Shown here: piece by piece, positions 10,787 to 20,346 of the stretch
Numbering within the stretch: the first letter of the stretch is position 1
Layout of the letters: each line of letters begins with the position of its first letter
DNA from: Azomonas macrocytogenes
Lineage (GTDB): Bacteria > Pseudomonadota > Gammaproteobacteria > Pseudomonadales > Pseudomonadaceae
Length of the DNA stretch: 64,000 nt
Direction: 5' to 3'
Assembly: GCF_014191985.1 (NCBI RefSeq)
Contig: NZ_JACHXI010000013.1
Location: forward strand, 49,315 to 113,314
Translations under genes and position numbers: made by a program
Notes under the pieces: generated by a model
The model's input: the letters and a program-made list of their open reading frames with translations, nothing else
What the model was told of the DNA's origin: nothing
The model's database searches: none

Positions 10787-12865
10787 TCAGCCTTTGGTGG
10801 TGGCAGCGTCGGGATAGCGGCTCCGTCGTATCAGTTTGGTCATCGCTTCGGCAGACAACGGCTTGCTGTAGTAGTAACCCTGGGCTTCGTGGCAACCTTG
10901 CTGGATGAGATAACGTTCTTGCTCGATGCATTCCACGCCTTCGGCAATAACCCGCATGCCCAAGCTGGTGCCAAGCTGGATAATGGCCCGGACGATACTG
11001 GCGTTATCCTCGTCTTCCGCCAGATCGCGGACGAAGCTTGCATCGATCTTGATCTTGTCCACCGGCAGGCTTTTCAGGTAGCTAAGCGATGAATAGCCGG
11101 TGCCGAAGTCGTCGATAGCGATCAGTGCGCCACTTTCGCGCAGCTTATGAAGGATTTTCGCCGCACTGTCGATGTCTTCCATCAGGACGGTTTCGGTGAC
11201 TTCCACCTCGATGCTTTCCGGCGGCAGTTCATAGCGCCGCATCAGGCTTTCGATCAGCACCGGCGTGCTGTCATGGTAGAGCTGCACGGTGGAAAGGTTG
11301 ATCCCCATGCGAAAATTCCCGAATCCCCGCTCATGCCACTGATGCAACTGGCTACAGGCCTGCTCCATCACCCATTTGCCGATTTCGACGATGCTGCCGC
11401 TTTCTTCCGCCAGAGGGATGAACAGCATCGGTGAGATATATCCATGCTGCGGGTGCTGCCAGCGCAGCAAGGCTTCAGCACCGAAGATCCGTTGCCGCTG
11501 CAGGTCGATCAGCGGCTGGTAGAGCAGATGAAATTCGTGCTGCTCCAGCGCTTCACGCAAATTCTCCTGCAACTCGCGGCGCTGGCGGATCTTGCAGTCA
11601 AGGCTGGCCACGTAGAATTGGTAGCGGTTGCGTGAGCGCTGCTTGGCCAGGGTCATGGTCTGTTCGGCCTTCTGCAAGAGCTTTTCGGCATGATCGCCGT
11701 CTTCTGGGTACAGGGTAATGCCGATAGTGCCGCGTAAGCGTACGGAATGCCCGTCAAGCAGGAACGGAGCCTCCAGGTTCTGGAGAATGCGATCGGCCAG
11801 TTCGGCTGTTTCGTAGGGGTGTTGCATGTTCGTCTGGATCAAGGCGAATGCGTCGCCACTCAGTCGCGCCAGAGTGCCATGGGACGCGTCCAGGCCGCGC
11901 AGGCGCTCGGCCAAGGCTACCAGTAATTGATCACCGAGCTGGTAACCGAAACGCTCGTTGATTCCCTTGAAATCGTCCAGGCCGATACAAAGCACGGCGA
12001 TGCACTGCTGTATGTGCTTGATGCCGCTCATGAGGAGTTCGAGCTGGTTCTGTAACTGCTGACGGTTCGGCAGGCCGGTCAGCATGTCGTATTGGGCCAT
12101 GCGCTGTAGCGTGGTTTCGGCCTCCATGCGCAGGTTCTTGTTGTGTTCGATAGCGGCGAGCAGTCCGTTGGCAGTCTTGACCCACAGCCCCAGTTCATTC
12201 TGCTCATGGCCCTTTATCTGCGGCAGCTTATGTTCGCAGGAATGCTCCGGGTTGATACGGGCCAGGTAGTGAATCCGATTCGTCAATGGCCGGGTGAGCA
12301 GCCATTGATAGATGAGATAAAGCACGAGCGCCAGAATCAGGGCATTCGTAATATCCAGGATAAAAATTATGCTGGAGTCATCGAGGAATTCCGCACCGTA
12401 CAAAGCGGTATCCAACTGAATGCTCAGGCTGCCGTAATACTCGTTCCGGGGGGGATCTCCCGCCAGCTCAATAGAGAATTCACGGGTTTGGCCAAAAAGA
12501 GCATCGGTCAGCCAACGGGGCGGCAGGTTTATCAGCGGACGTTCCCGGTGTGCCAATAGCGGCCTGTCAGGAGTGGTCAGGGTTGCTTGCTGGACCGCTT
12601 CGTGCTGAATCAGCACGCTCATGATTCGAACGCTTAGTTCCTGATCCTGGCTATCCAGGGCATGGGTGGCCAGGGTGCGAGTAGTGTGCAGGATTTGCTG
12701 CGCTTCAGTTTCGATGCGCGTCCAGGTCTGGTAGGCGTTGAAAGTGGTCTGGGTGATGCTGAGTACAAGACCGACGGCCAATGCTGTCAACAGCACAAAG
12801 CGCAACAGCTTTAGCGATAAGCGTTTTCGCAATGCTTCCTTCATTGCCGGGTAATCCTTGATCAA
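10787..12865 (-). CDS. bifA: c-di-GMP phosphodiesterase BifA (degenerate GGDEF + EAL)
   Basis: 692 residues: TM1 at about 18–42, a periplasmic domain of about 120 residues, TM2 near 170–190, a GGDEF domain (DMLTGLPNRQQL) whose signature is SGDAF, then a complete EAL domain (FGAEALLRWQHP; ETVLMED; IDDFGTGYSSLSYL; LPVDKIKIDASFV). The intact EAL motif indicates c-di-GMP hydrolysis, while the altered GGDEF cannot make it. Size, topology and location beside sodB match P. aeruginosa BifA, which lowers c-di-GMP to favour swarming over biofilm. Translation may begin at Met8 (12844). Confidence 0.88.
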   Translation of the reverse strand: MIKDYPAMKEALRKRLSLKLLRFVLLTALAVGLVLSITQTTFNAYQTWTRIETEAQQILHTTRTLATHALDSQDQELSVRIMSVLIQHEAVQQATLTTPDRPLLAHRERPLINLPPRWLTDALFGQTREFSIELAGDPPRNEYYGSLSIQLDTALYGAEFLDDSSIIFILDITNALILALVLYLIYQWLLTRPLTNRIHYLARINPEHSCEHKLPQIKGHEQNELGLWVKTANGLLAAIEHNKNLRMEAETTLQRMAQYDMLTGLPNRQQLQNQLELLMSGIKHIQQCIAVLCIGLDDFKGINERFGYQLGDQLLVALAERLRGLDASHGTLARLSGDAFALIQTNMQHPYETAELADRILQNLEAPFLLDGHSVRLRGTIGITLYPEDGDHAEKLLQKAEQTMTLAKQRSRNRYQFYVASLDCKIRQRRELQENLREALEQHEFHLLYQPLIDLQRQRIFGAEALLRWQHPQHGYISPMLFIPLAEESGSIVEIGKWVMEQACSQLHQWHERGFGNFRMGINLSTVQLYHDSTPVLIESLMRRYELPPESIEVEVTETVLMEDIDSAAKILHKLRESGALIAIDDFGTGYSSLSYLKSLPVDKIKIDASFVRDLAEDEDNASIVRAIIQLGTSLGMRVIAEGVECIEQERYLIQQGCHEAQGYYYSKPLSAEAMTKLIRRSRYPDAATTKG

Positions 12866-12972
12866 AGCCCTATACGCAGCTATCTATAGTAAAAAGGTAG
12901 ATATTTCCTTGCTCTCGTATGGTCAAGCTTTGGTTCTGTGAAATCCCGCAAAAAAAACCAGTGATAATAAAA

Positions 12973-12998
12973 ATGCCCACGTCATAAGACATGGGCAT
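12973..12998 (-). terminator. Rho-independent terminator of sodB
   Basis: Read on the minus strand: ATGCCCA, a loop with an inner GTC/GAC pair, TGGGCAT, then TTTTTATTATC. It lies 45 bp after the sodB stop and insulates bifA. Confidence 0.75.
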
Positions 12999-13042
12999 CG
13001 ATCGATGGACGGCTCGAAAGCCGCCCGGCGAAAAGCAGGATT

Positions 13043-13624
13043 TCAGCCGGCGAAATTCTTCGCGGCGAAGTCCCAGTTCACCAGATTCCAGAATGCCTCG
13101 ATGAATTTCGGGCGGGCATTGCGGTAGTCGATGTAGTAAGCATGCTCCCAGACATCGAGGGTGAGTAGCGGCTTGTCTTCGGTAGTCAAGGGGGTGCCGG
13201 CGTTGGAGGTGCTGGTCAGGGCAAGCTTGCCATCGGGCTTCTTGACCAGCCAGGCCCAGCCGGAACCGAAGGTGCCGATGGCGACCTTGGTGAATTCTTC
13301 CTTGAACTTGTCGAAAGAGCCAAAGGAAGCATTGATGGCATCGGCCAGCGCCCCGCTGGGCTGGCCACCGCCATTGGGCTTCAGGCTGTTCCAGAAGAAA
13401 GTGTGGTTCCAGACCTGGGCAGCGTTGTTGAACAGGCCGCCAGAGGCTGTCTTGATGATGGTTTCCAGATCCTTGCCTTCGAATTCGGTGCCTGGAACCA
13501 GGTTGTTCAGGTTGGTGACATAGGTCTGGTGATGCTTGCCATAGTGGTAATCGAGGGTCTCGGAAGAGATCTCGGGTTCAAGGGCGTTTTTTTCGTAAGG
13601 CAGCGGTGGTAGTTCGAAAGCCAT
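13043..13624 (-). CDS. sodB: Iron superoxide dismutase
   Basis: 193 residues starting [20 protein letters not shown]. It shows the family metal ligands: His in HYGKHHQTY, His in QVWNHTFFW, and the Asp and His in [11 protein letters not shown]. The residues typical of the iron rather than the manganese form ([16 protein letters not shown]) are present. The start at 13624 has a GGAGAAT ribosome site; the longer frame upstream is not credible. It detoxifies superoxide in the cytoplasm. It is adjacent to bifA as in other pseudomonads. Confidence 0.97.
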   Translation of the reverse strand: MAFELPPLPYEKNALEPEISSETLDYHYGKHHQTYVTNLNNLVPGTEFEGKDLETIIKTASGGLFNNAAQVWNHTFFWNSLKPNGGGQPSGALADAINASFGSFDKFKEEFTKVAIGTFGSGWAWLVKKPDGKLALTSTSNAGTPLTTEDKPLLTLDVWEHAYYIDYRNARPKFIEAFWNLVNWDFAAKNFAG

Positions 13625-14084
13625 GGTTATTCTCCTACTGACGAAAATCGATTCGATTGGCTTGAGCGAAGGCAATGCGCATCGTTGGAATGACTCCGAT
13701 ATGCGGAACGGACCGAGCAAACACTACCCGAAACCATTCGGTTTGCCTCCTAGGATTCGCGCTCGATATCTGCGCGGTTTTGGCCGTCACGGTCGGCCGG
13801 AATAGGCGGCTGGGGTTGTTCGGCCCCAGATTCGCAGCTTCTGGATCATAGCACCGGGCCTGCAGCAAAACTACGAACTGCCCTGTACGATGAGTCCAGA
13901 CCTGGGTTACTCCCGGTCTTCATGCCAGAGTTACAGTTTCTGTGGACCATGCGCTGGCTGGCCCGTTCCCGGATTTGCTGCGAAGTGTTGTGCCGGTAAA
14001 AATTCGGGGCAGATCCTGCCAGGCTGCTTGGTGGTCTTCCTCCCCGGTATACTCGAAACTTTCCTCCAGCGCCGAGGGCATGCC

Positions 14085-14942
14085 ATGCGCAACGATTCTC
14101 ACGATGATCCGGAAGATGTCCCGAGCCTGACCGTCGAGCGCGACGAACCTAGCCTACCGGCTAGGTCGGACGGCATCTCTGCCCACGCTCTTCGAGAATC
14201 GGTCGAGCGCACTGAGCGCGGCTTCGGTACCGGGTTGTTATGGCTGCTGGTTCTGGCCTTGGGTGCTGGGCTCGGTTTGCTTGGCTGGTGGAGTTACACG
14301 CAGATCGATTTGCTGGAGCGCCAGTTGATTGCGACCCAGGAAAGCTTTGCACGCATCAGTGAGGATGCCGCCGGTCGCCTGCAGGATATTTCCGGCCAGT
14401 TGGTGGCCAGCGAATCCACTGTCACCACCGATAGCGAAGCGATAAAGCTGCTTTTGAAGCAGCTCGAGCGGCAAGTCGTCGACCTGGGGCGGCAGCAACA
14501 ATTATCCGAAAGCCAGCAACAGGCTTTGGAAGACCGTCAGAATGGCCAGGCCAGGCGTTTCGATGAGCAGAACGGCCTGCTGGCGCAACTGGCCGGCGAC
14601 CTGCAAGGGCAGCAGGAAGCCTCAGCGAAGCTGGTCGAGCGCAGTGACGTCGTCGCCGCAGAGCAGGCCAGATTCGAAGCTGCCCTGGTCGAGCAGAAGA
14701 CTCAACAGGCGAGCCTCGGCAAACAGGTCGAATCACTCAAGCAGAATGACCCAAGCAAGGACATAGTCCGGCTGGAGCAGGATTTACTGATAGTACGCAG
14801 CCAGCTCGATAAACTCGACAGTCGAATCGCTCCGCGAGGCAATACGGCGGAGTTCGATGCATTCCGTAGCCAGACGAAACGAGCAATCACGGCCGTTCAG
14901 AATCAGATTGCCAATCTTCAATCGCAGATCGATAGCCGATGA
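14085..14942 (+). CDS. Membrane-anchored coiled-coil protein, unknown function
   Basis: 285 residues from the ATG at 14085. An acidic cytoplasmic head of about 45 residues is followed by one membrane helix (TGLLWLLVLALGAGLGLLGWW, about 47–67), then about 200 residues of heptad-rich, Gln/Glu/Ala-rich coiled coil with no enzyme motif. This type-II layout fits a periplasmic coiled-coil protein. I do not recognise a named family. It stands alone, bounded downstream by a hairpin terminator. A structural or envelope role is only inference. Confidence 0.7.
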   Translation: MRNDSHDDPEDVPSLTVERDEPSLPARSDGISAHALRESVERTERGFGTGLLWLLVLALGAGLGLLGWWSYTQIDLLERQLIATQESFARISEDAAGRLQDISGQLVASESTVTTDSEAIKLLLKQLERQVVDLGRQQQLSESQQQALEDRQNGQARRFDEQNGLLAQLAGDLQGQQEASAKLVERSDVVAAEQARFEAALVEQKTQQASLGKQVESLKQNDPSKDIVRLEQDLLIVRSQLDKLDSRIAPRGNTAEFDAFRSQTKRAITAVQNQIANLQSQIDSR

Positions 14943-15030
14943 TTGGGTGCCCGAGGCTCGGATACTGGGTGGTCACTCCTGGCCATAGTCCGGCTATGAC
15001 GCGACATCGCTCGTCAGAGCGCCGGGCATA

Positions 15031-15060
15031 AAAAAGCGGAGGCATATAGCCCCCGCTTTT
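15031..15060. terminator. Bidirectional terminator
   Basis: AAAAAGCGG-AGGC…GCCC-CCGCTTTT forms a hairpin flanked by A and T runs, so it can serve both the coiled-coil gene on the plus strand and the KGG gene on the minus strand. Confidence 0.7.
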
Positions 15061-15080
15061 CTACAGACAACTATACCGAA

Positions 15081-15251
15081 TTAGCTGCTGCGGCCACCTT
15101 TATGGCTGGTCTGGCCGCCTTTACGGCCGGCTTCGGAAGCCTTTTCGCGATCGTTGGCGAAGTTGCCACCGCTGTTGTGGCCGCCTTTACGGCCCGCTTC
15201 GGAGGCTTTCTCTCGATCATTGGCGAAGTTGCCTGGGTTGTTATTTGCCAT
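15081..15251 (-). CDS. KGG-repeat general stress protein (YciG/con-10 type)
   Basis: A 56-residue hydrophilic protein, MANNNPGNFANDREKASEAG…, made of two near-identical units (GNFANDREKASEAGRKGG) and a third partial KGG at the C-terminus (HKGGRSS). The family (Bacterial stress protein, KGG) includes E. coli YciG and fungal con-10, linked to stationary-phase and desiccation stress. A GGAGAAA ribosome site precedes the start. The repeat is also visible in the DNA as two about 50-bp direct units that differ mainly at third codon positions, so selection acts on the protein. Confidence 0.9.
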   Translation of the reverse strand: MANNNPGNFANDREKASEAGRKGGHNSGGNFANDREKASEAGRKGGQTSHKGGRSS

Positions 15252-15401
15252 GTTTTTTCTCCTCTTTCGCTTGCGAATCTCGATGGTAGAGACGAGGGTG
15301 CTACGAACGAATTCTCATAGCCTGCGTATTTTCAGAGGACCGCTTTGTGGGCGAGTTCAGGGATATTTGCAAACAACGACGAGTGGTTTTCCCGCCTGTT
15401 C

Positions 15402-18176
15402 TTATTCAAGAGCCGAATCTCCGGTTGCTGCTGGTTGCAGGCTACCTGCGCCTGGAGAATGCCCGAGCTGCACGATCCTCACCTGGGCGATACTGGCCCG
15501 GTTGACAGGACCGCCTGTTCCGCCACTACCGGAATAAAGGGTATTCGACTTCAGGTAGCTCATATTGAAGTAATCGCTGAATACGAAGCGGTAGGTGCCG
15601 GCTTTCAGTTGGACGACCATTTCCGTGGATCTCCTCAAAGGATGCTCACCATTACGAGGATCGACATTCGGCATCTGCACGATGCCACGCGCTACTGCCT
15701 GGTTGCGGCCAGCCAGCACGTCGATCTGCTTCACGGCGTTGGTGACCCCGCTACTGATGTCATGCTGATGATTGTTGTAGACCAGTTCGATGGCATAGCG
15801 GCCGGGTTTGGTGATCGCGATATCGCGGACTTCCAGTGTATCGGTGGGTGCACCCCAGTCACGCAGGGTGGGTTCGGCGATGCCATCGGAGGGCGGCGTT
15901 ACTGCAAGATTGCTGAGTACGCGGGCATCGGTCACGGGAATGGCCTGGACCGCTGTCTCCTCGGCGCAGAACGGTGCTGAATGATGCGAGTGGTGGCCAC
16001 TACCGCTAAAGATCGCCTGTACCGCGTAGCAGGTACGGGATTCGGCAGGTGCTTTCCGGCGGTCGCTCCAACTCGTCTGAGTCAGTCGGTCGGCGACCAG
16101 TTCGCCGTCCCGGAAAATGCGATAAAACACCGTGTCACCGGAAACATCGGCATTACCACTATCTGTAAAGTTGATCCGGTACTTGCCGCTTTCTTGCACG
16201 ATGGAGGTGATCTTCGGTTCGACAGGCGCAAAGACACGTGGGTCCCGATGATCGTCCGGATCGACCATTGGTACCATGGTGATGCGCGTATCGCCAGCAT
16301 GCAGGGCTCCGAAATCGACTTCGATAACGTTCGCTGCGTTATTCAACTGGTCTTCCTTAATGCTGCCGGTAACGGGCGATCCGTTCAGGCGTACTTCCTT
16401 GGGCAGGTAGTAGCCGGTCCCGGATGTCGCTTCCGGCAGATTCAGTACTACATCGAGGGCATGCTCCTTGTAGTGAAGCCCGGAAAGCCGTGCGCGAGGC
16501 GAATTGCCGAACAAGTGTCGCGCTTTGGCAGTCAGGAATGGCTCGATCGTGATTCCAGACTGGTTGACCTGGTAACCGAATAGCGTTCCGATGGCCATGT
16601 TCAGATAGCCCGCAACGGACCATAGCTGGCGTCGGGAATTGATCACTGGGCCATCGTCATGGAAAGGCTTGCCGGTCAGCCACTCCAGGTTTTCCATGTT
16701 GGATAGATTCAAGGCCGCGCCCCGCACAAGGGATTGGATCGCATTGTCCGCAACCGCTGGGTTACGGACTCTGGCAGCCGCCTGTAGCTCATAAGCCGTA
16801 ACAAAAGGCCATAACGCACGGTTGTGATAAACCGGTATGTCCGGTTGCTGCGGGTAATACACCGGAACCCCCAACTGGCCATGTGGATAGTTGGCCAAAA
16901 CTTCCGCAGCTCGGCGCGGTGGTGCGATCCCGCTCAGGATAGCCAGGGCCGAGCCGAGCATGTCGAATTTTTCCACGGGTGCCTGATCGCCGGCGGCGCT
17001 CGTCAGGCTCGCGTACAGGCCAGCCTCCTTGATCCAGAAGTGCCGGTTGATCCGTTCCTTCAAGGCATCCCCCCACTCCGTGTAACGACGCACCAACTGT
17101 ACCTCGCCATGCTCACGAGCCAGGCGTGCGGTCAGACGCAGCGCCTGGTAATGAACGACATTGGTCGACAGGGCCTTGGACTCGGCCATATGACTCAGGT
17201 TGTCGACGATCCAGCCTGCGTAGGTTTGCGTGCGCCAATCGAGATAGGATTGTTCGCCGCCATATAGGCCAAGGATTGGATCGAATGCCGCTTGGCGATC
17301 GGCTTCGACGGTACCGCGCAAGGCCGCGTAGGCGTAATCCGAGAATGTGTCGTAGGTCTCGCCGGACAGGTTGTCGAGGGTGCTTTCGGCCGCCAGTGCC
17401 CAGGTCACACGGTCCGTGCTTACCGGCCAGCTGCCGCCGGAGCCAGTATCCTGGATGATCTGCAGGGCGCTGCTGGGGAGGCCTGCAGGTGGCTGGACCC
17501 CTTCACGCATGCCGTTGGTCTTGAAGAGCAGGGAATTGGCGACGCGTGCCGGATTAAGCGAGGCCAGGCCGAGCTGGGCTGCGTAGGAGAGATCGCGCGT
17601 CCAAACATATGTCCATTTTTCGCCTGTCTGTAGGCAGTGACAGGCAATGGGGTCGCCACCGTTGTAGTTGTCGTCACGAATCTCGCTGACACTCAGCAGT
17701 TTCAAGTCGTCCAGGGCCATGGCAAACAGGCCGTCGAAGAACAGGCTGCCGCTGCGCAGCAGCGGTTGTGCGGTGTCTTCGGTGAAAACTCGTTGTTGCT
17801 GGACATCGTCGCGCAACTTCATGGTCGTGTTGAACGTATAGGTGCGCTGCTGCGCTTGCTGGTTCTCCACCGAAACGCTGACCGTTTCATCTCGACCATT
17901 GGGCTCGAGTGGATAGGGCGGGTAGGTCACCGAGTTGGGGGTTTCCTGCGCTACGCTGCGAGTGGCCTGGGAATCGGCCGCGTGGATGCTGTCAGGAAGC
18001 GATATCATGGATAAAGCCGCAATGGTGATAACGGTATCGCTCCAGGAGATCCCGAACAGGTTCCTGCGATTCGGTGGGGGAGACAGTAGCAACTGGGCAG
18101 GGGCTGGATTCGGTTTTTTCCTGACCCTGAAAATCTGGCCCGTGACGAACTTTCCTGAAAACGTGTGACGAAACAT
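15402..18176 (-). CDS. Secreted six-hairpin glycosidase-like protein
   Basis: 924 residues. A long basic leader and hydrophobic stretch (SWSDTVITIAALSMISLPDSIHAADS, about 43–68) look like a signal peptide. The central part (about 140–560) has the (alpha/alpha)6-barrel signature of glycogen-debranching/trehalase-like enzymes (KWTYVWTRDLSYAAQLGL; YHNRALWPFVTAYELQAA; NMENLEWLTGKPFHDDGPVINSRRQLWS). The remaining ~350 residues are beta-rich modules. It probably acts on an extracellular or periplasmic oligosaccharide. It is monocistronic, with about 290 bp upstream free of other genes. The substrate cannot be read from the sequence. Confidence 0.75.
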   Translation of the reverse strand: MFRHTFSGKFVTGQIFRVRKKPNPAPAQLLLSPPPNRRNLFGISWSDTVITIAALSMISLPDSIHAADSQATRSVAQETPNSVTYPPYPLEPNGRDETVSVSVENQQAQQRTYTFNTTMKLRDDVQQQRVFTEDTAQPLLRSGSLFFDGLFAMALDDLKLLSVSEIRDDNYNGGDPIACHCLQTGEKWTYVWTRDLSYAAQLGLASLNPARVANSLLFKTNGMREGVQPPAGLPSSALQIIQDTGSGGSWPVSTDRVTWALAAESTLDNLSGETYDTFSDYAYAALRGTVEADRQAAFDPILGLYGGEQSYLDWRTQTYAGWIVDNLSHMAESKALSTNVVHYQALRLTARLAREHGEVQLVRRYTEWGDALKERINRHFWIKEAGLYASLTSAAGDQAPVEKFDMLGSALAILSGIAPPRRAAEVLANYPHGQLGVPVYYPQQPDIPVYHNRALWPFVTAYELQAAARVRNPAVADNAIQSLVRGAALNLSNMENLEWLTGKPFHDDGPVINSRRQLWSVAGYLNMAIGTLFGYQVNQSGITIEPFLTAKARHLFGNSPRARLSGLHYKEHALDVVLNLPEATSGTGYYLPKEVRLNGSPVTGSIKEDQLNNAANVIEVDFGALHAGDTRITMVPMVDPDDHRDPRVFAPVEPKITSIVQESGKYRINFTDSGNADVSGDTVFYRIFRDGELVADRLTQTSWSDRRKAPAESRTCYAVQAIFSGSGHHSHHSAPFCAEETAVQAIPVTDARVLSNLAVTPPSDGIAEPTLRDWGAPTDTLEVRDIAITKPGRYAIELVYNNHQHDISSGVTNAVKQIDVLAGRNQAVARGIVQMPNVDPRNGEHPLRRSTEMVVQLKAGTYRFVFSDYFNMSYLKSNTLYSGSGGTGGPVNRASIAQVRIVQLGHSPGAGSLQPAATGDSALE

Positions 18177-18470
18177 GCGAGCTTCCTATTATTGGAATTA
18201 TTAATAAGCAACTTGTTCGCCTCCTTGCTGATTACGCGTTATTTCCTGTGGCTGTTTAACCCTAGACCAGCAAATGATGTTGGTATTGATAAAGATAGAA
18301 AAAGGGTCACTGCAGCGGAGATATTGACGAACCTGGGTCGTCGTTGAGCCTTGCGAGTGGCTTGGGTTGGCGTTTCTATCAGTGCTTGTTCGTCGACTCT
18401 TTGGGGGAGGGCCGCTCAAGCCTCTTCTGGTGCACAAGAATCGTCAAAAGCGGCATTCAGTGGTGATTTT

Positions 18471-19304
18471 CTAGCGCTTGTACTGGCCGATAAAGATCGA
18501 CGGATCGATTCGTACATCATTGAGGCTGATATTCCAGTGCAGGTGCGAGCCGGTGGCGCGACCGGTGGAGCCGACCCGGCCAAGTGCATCGCCGCGCAGG
18601 ATGGCGTCGCCGACCTTTACCTCGATTTTCGACAAATGACAGAACATGCTGACCAACCCTTGGCCGTGGTCGATAAATATCGTGTTGCCGTTGAAGAAAT
18701 AATTACCGGTCAGCATCACACGGCCATCCGCTGGCGCCTTGACAACGGTTCCGGCCGGCACGGCAAAATCCAGACCCGAATGCGGATTGCGCTCCTGGCC
18801 ATTGAAGAAGCGACGCAGGCCGAAGGGACTGGAAAGCGGGCCGTTCACCGGTTTATCGAACAGCAGATTGCTCGGCTGGCTCTCGCTGAACTGGCGATAG
18901 GCTGCAGTCTGCTCGTCCAGTTCACGCTCGATGCGCTTGAGATCCTCGGGATTGGGGTCGACCTGGCGCTGATTCTTCAGGGTGATGCGCTGCTCGCGAT
19001 ACTTCCTCGATGAAATCTGGAAATCCTGCGTGCGTGGCGCGCCATTACGTTCGACGGTCACCGTTTGCACACCCGGCTCTACCGTCAAGGGAATGCCGAC
19101 GATGGCGATCCAGCGCTTGCCGTCTTCCTTGACCACCAGCACTGGTTTGTCTCGATACCGCACCCTGGGTGCCGGTCCTTGCATCCCCAGATCGAGTACC
19201 GCGACGCCGCCCGGTACCGGCTTGTTCAGCAGGCGAGTGATAAACCCCTCGGCTTGTGCAGGCAGGGCAAGGGCGAGCAGTAGCAACAGGATGAGGCGGT
19301 GCAT
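18471..19304 (-). CDS. Periplasmic M23 family metallopeptidase
   Basis: 277 residues with an N-terminal signal peptide (MHRLILLLLLALALPAQA). It has an Ig-like/adaptor region, a helical segment at 115–145 and a C-terminal LytM/peptidase M23 domain. Zn ligands are visible as H175 and D179 (NPHSGLDF) and the HLH motif at 254–256, so the enzyme should be active on peptidoglycan cross-bridges. The upstream in-frame extension to 19445 crosses the flavodoxin promoter region and lacks a signal peptide at its start, so 19304 is preferred. In pseudomonads an M23 gene often neighbours xseA; here two accessory units lie between. Confidence 0.9.
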   Translation of the reverse strand: MHRLILLLLLALALPAQAEGFITRLLNKPVPGGVAVLDLGMQGPAPRVRYRDKPVLVVKEDGKRWIAIVGIPLTVEPGVQTVTVERNGAPRTQDFQISSRKYREQRITLKNQRQVDPNPEDLKRIERELDEQTAAYRQFSESQPSNLLFDKPVNGPLSSPFGLRRFFNGQERNPHSGLDFAVPAGTVVKAPADGRVMLTGNYFFNGNTIFIDHGQGLVSMFCHLSKIEVKVGDAILRGDALGRVGSTGRATGSHLHWNISLNDVRIDPSIFIGQYKR

Positions 19305-19396
19305 GGAAACTCCGAGATGGGAAAACACGCCGGGCACTATAGCAACGCTTTCGGTCATATCAGGAGTCACGAGATGACTGTGTTTATTTCTCAATT

Positions 19397-19415
19397 GAAA
19401 TTGATTCTCAATATG
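19397..19415 (+). promoter_or_regulatory. Candidate Fur box upstream of the flavodoxin
   Basis: The 19-mer GAAATTGATTCTCAATATG matches 13 of 19 positions of the Fur consensus. It lies 90 bp before the flavodoxin start within an AT-rich block, and predicts iron-starvation induction of the flavodoxin–DUF2023 pair. Not verified by a matrix score. Confidence 0.6.
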
Positions 19416-19504
19416 GTAGAGTGATTTCCCTAAGCGCTGCGGCAAGACTCGAGGACAACCCTCGAGTGCAGGAGAAATCCAATCGATCTGGAGCGATACA
19501 CACC

Positions 19505-19990
19505 ATGAGCGTAACCATCGTCTATGGGTCCGATGGCGGATGCACCAGAAAAATTGCGAAGCGGATCGCCAGTCAGATCGACGCCCGGCTGCTGGATATC
19601 AAGCAGGCCCGGCGTGCGGATTTGCAGCGGTGTCCGCTGCTGATCCTCGGTTGCCCAGCTCATGATGACGGCGCCCGGCAAAGCGATTGGAAACAATGCC
19701 TGGAAGTCCTGGAAGATACTGAACTCGATGGCAAGACGGTCGCCCTGTTTGGTTCCTGTGGGCGGCACAATTGTTCGGCCAACTTCCTCGATGCGCTTGG
19801 TGCGCTCTACGAAATCGTGGCAGAGAAGGGGGCCAGCGTGGTCGGTTTTACCGATACCGAAGGCTACGATTTTTCCGAACCAACTGTTGTACGTAACGGC
19901 CGCTTCGCCGACCTGGCCTCGGATGAAGATAACCAGTTCTCCGCAACCAACGCACGGATCAACGCATGGCTCAATCAACTTATCAAGTAA
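19505..19990 (+). CDS. Flavodoxin-like protein with altered FMN loops
   Basis: 161 residues of the long-chain flavodoxin fold: VTIVYGSDGGCTRKIAK at the N-terminus, DGKTVALFGS in the core, ANFLDALGALYEIV, and a C-terminal DEDNQF…RINAWLNQLI typical of NifF/FldA. Three FMN-contacting loops are changed: phosphate loop GSDGGCT (8–14), W-loop GCPAHDDGA (49–57) and Y-loop GSCGRHNCSANF (83–94). Both aromatic residues that normally sandwich the isoalloxazine are missing, and Cys/His appear instead. It overlaps a DUF2023 gene by 25 bp and follows a Fur-like site. It may be a low-iron electron carrier or a non-flavin derivative. Confidence 0.85.
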   Translation: MSVTIVYGSDGGCTRKIAKRIASQIDARLLDIKQARRADLQRCPLLILGCPAHDDGARQSDWKQCLEVLEDTELDGKTVALFGSCGRHNCSANFLDALGALYEIVAEKGASVVGFTDTEGYDFSEPTVVRNGRFADLASDEDNQFSATNARINAWLNQLIK

Positions 19991-20346
19991 AGCCGCCGGC
20001 AGTCGCCTGCTTTGGCCAGTATCTCTACGAATACCGCAAGGGTGTACGCCAGTTGTTCATGCTCACCATGTCGCCGAACGAGGCGCAGGGTATGAAAAAG
20101 CGCCTGGAACGGGAATCGATCGACTGCCATATCCAGGAAATCTGCCCGACCAAGGTAAATCTGTATTTCGGTCGTACCTCCTGTGTCGAAGTGGTGCGCG
20201 CCATTGTCAACAAGCCGTTGTACGAGTTGACCTCGGAAGAGGATTTCATTCTCGGCACGTTGCTCGGCTACGACATCCAGCAGCAATGCCTGCGCTTTTT
20301 GACTCGCACTGGCCGGCAGAGCCAGGAGCGGATGGTCATTCACTGA
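19966..20346 (+). CDS. DUF2023 family protein
   Basis: A 126-residue cytoplasmic protein. The family core is clear: LYEYRKGVRQLFMLTM, VNLYFGRTSCVEVVRAI, EEDFILGTLLGYDIQQQC. The N-terminal ~18 residues are encoded within the flavodoxin 3' end, so translation is coupled. DUF2023 genes are recurrently found beside flavodoxin genes in other bacteria (family knowledge, function unknown). The likely role is as a partner or modulator of the neighbouring flavodoxin under iron limitation; this is inference. Confidence 0.85.
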   Translation: MAQSTYQVKPPAVACFGQYLYEYRKGVRQLFMLTMSPNEAQGMKKRLERESIDCHIQEICPTKVNLYFGRTSCVEVVRAIVNKPLYELTSEEDFILGTLLGYDIQQQCLRFLTRTGRQSQERMVIH

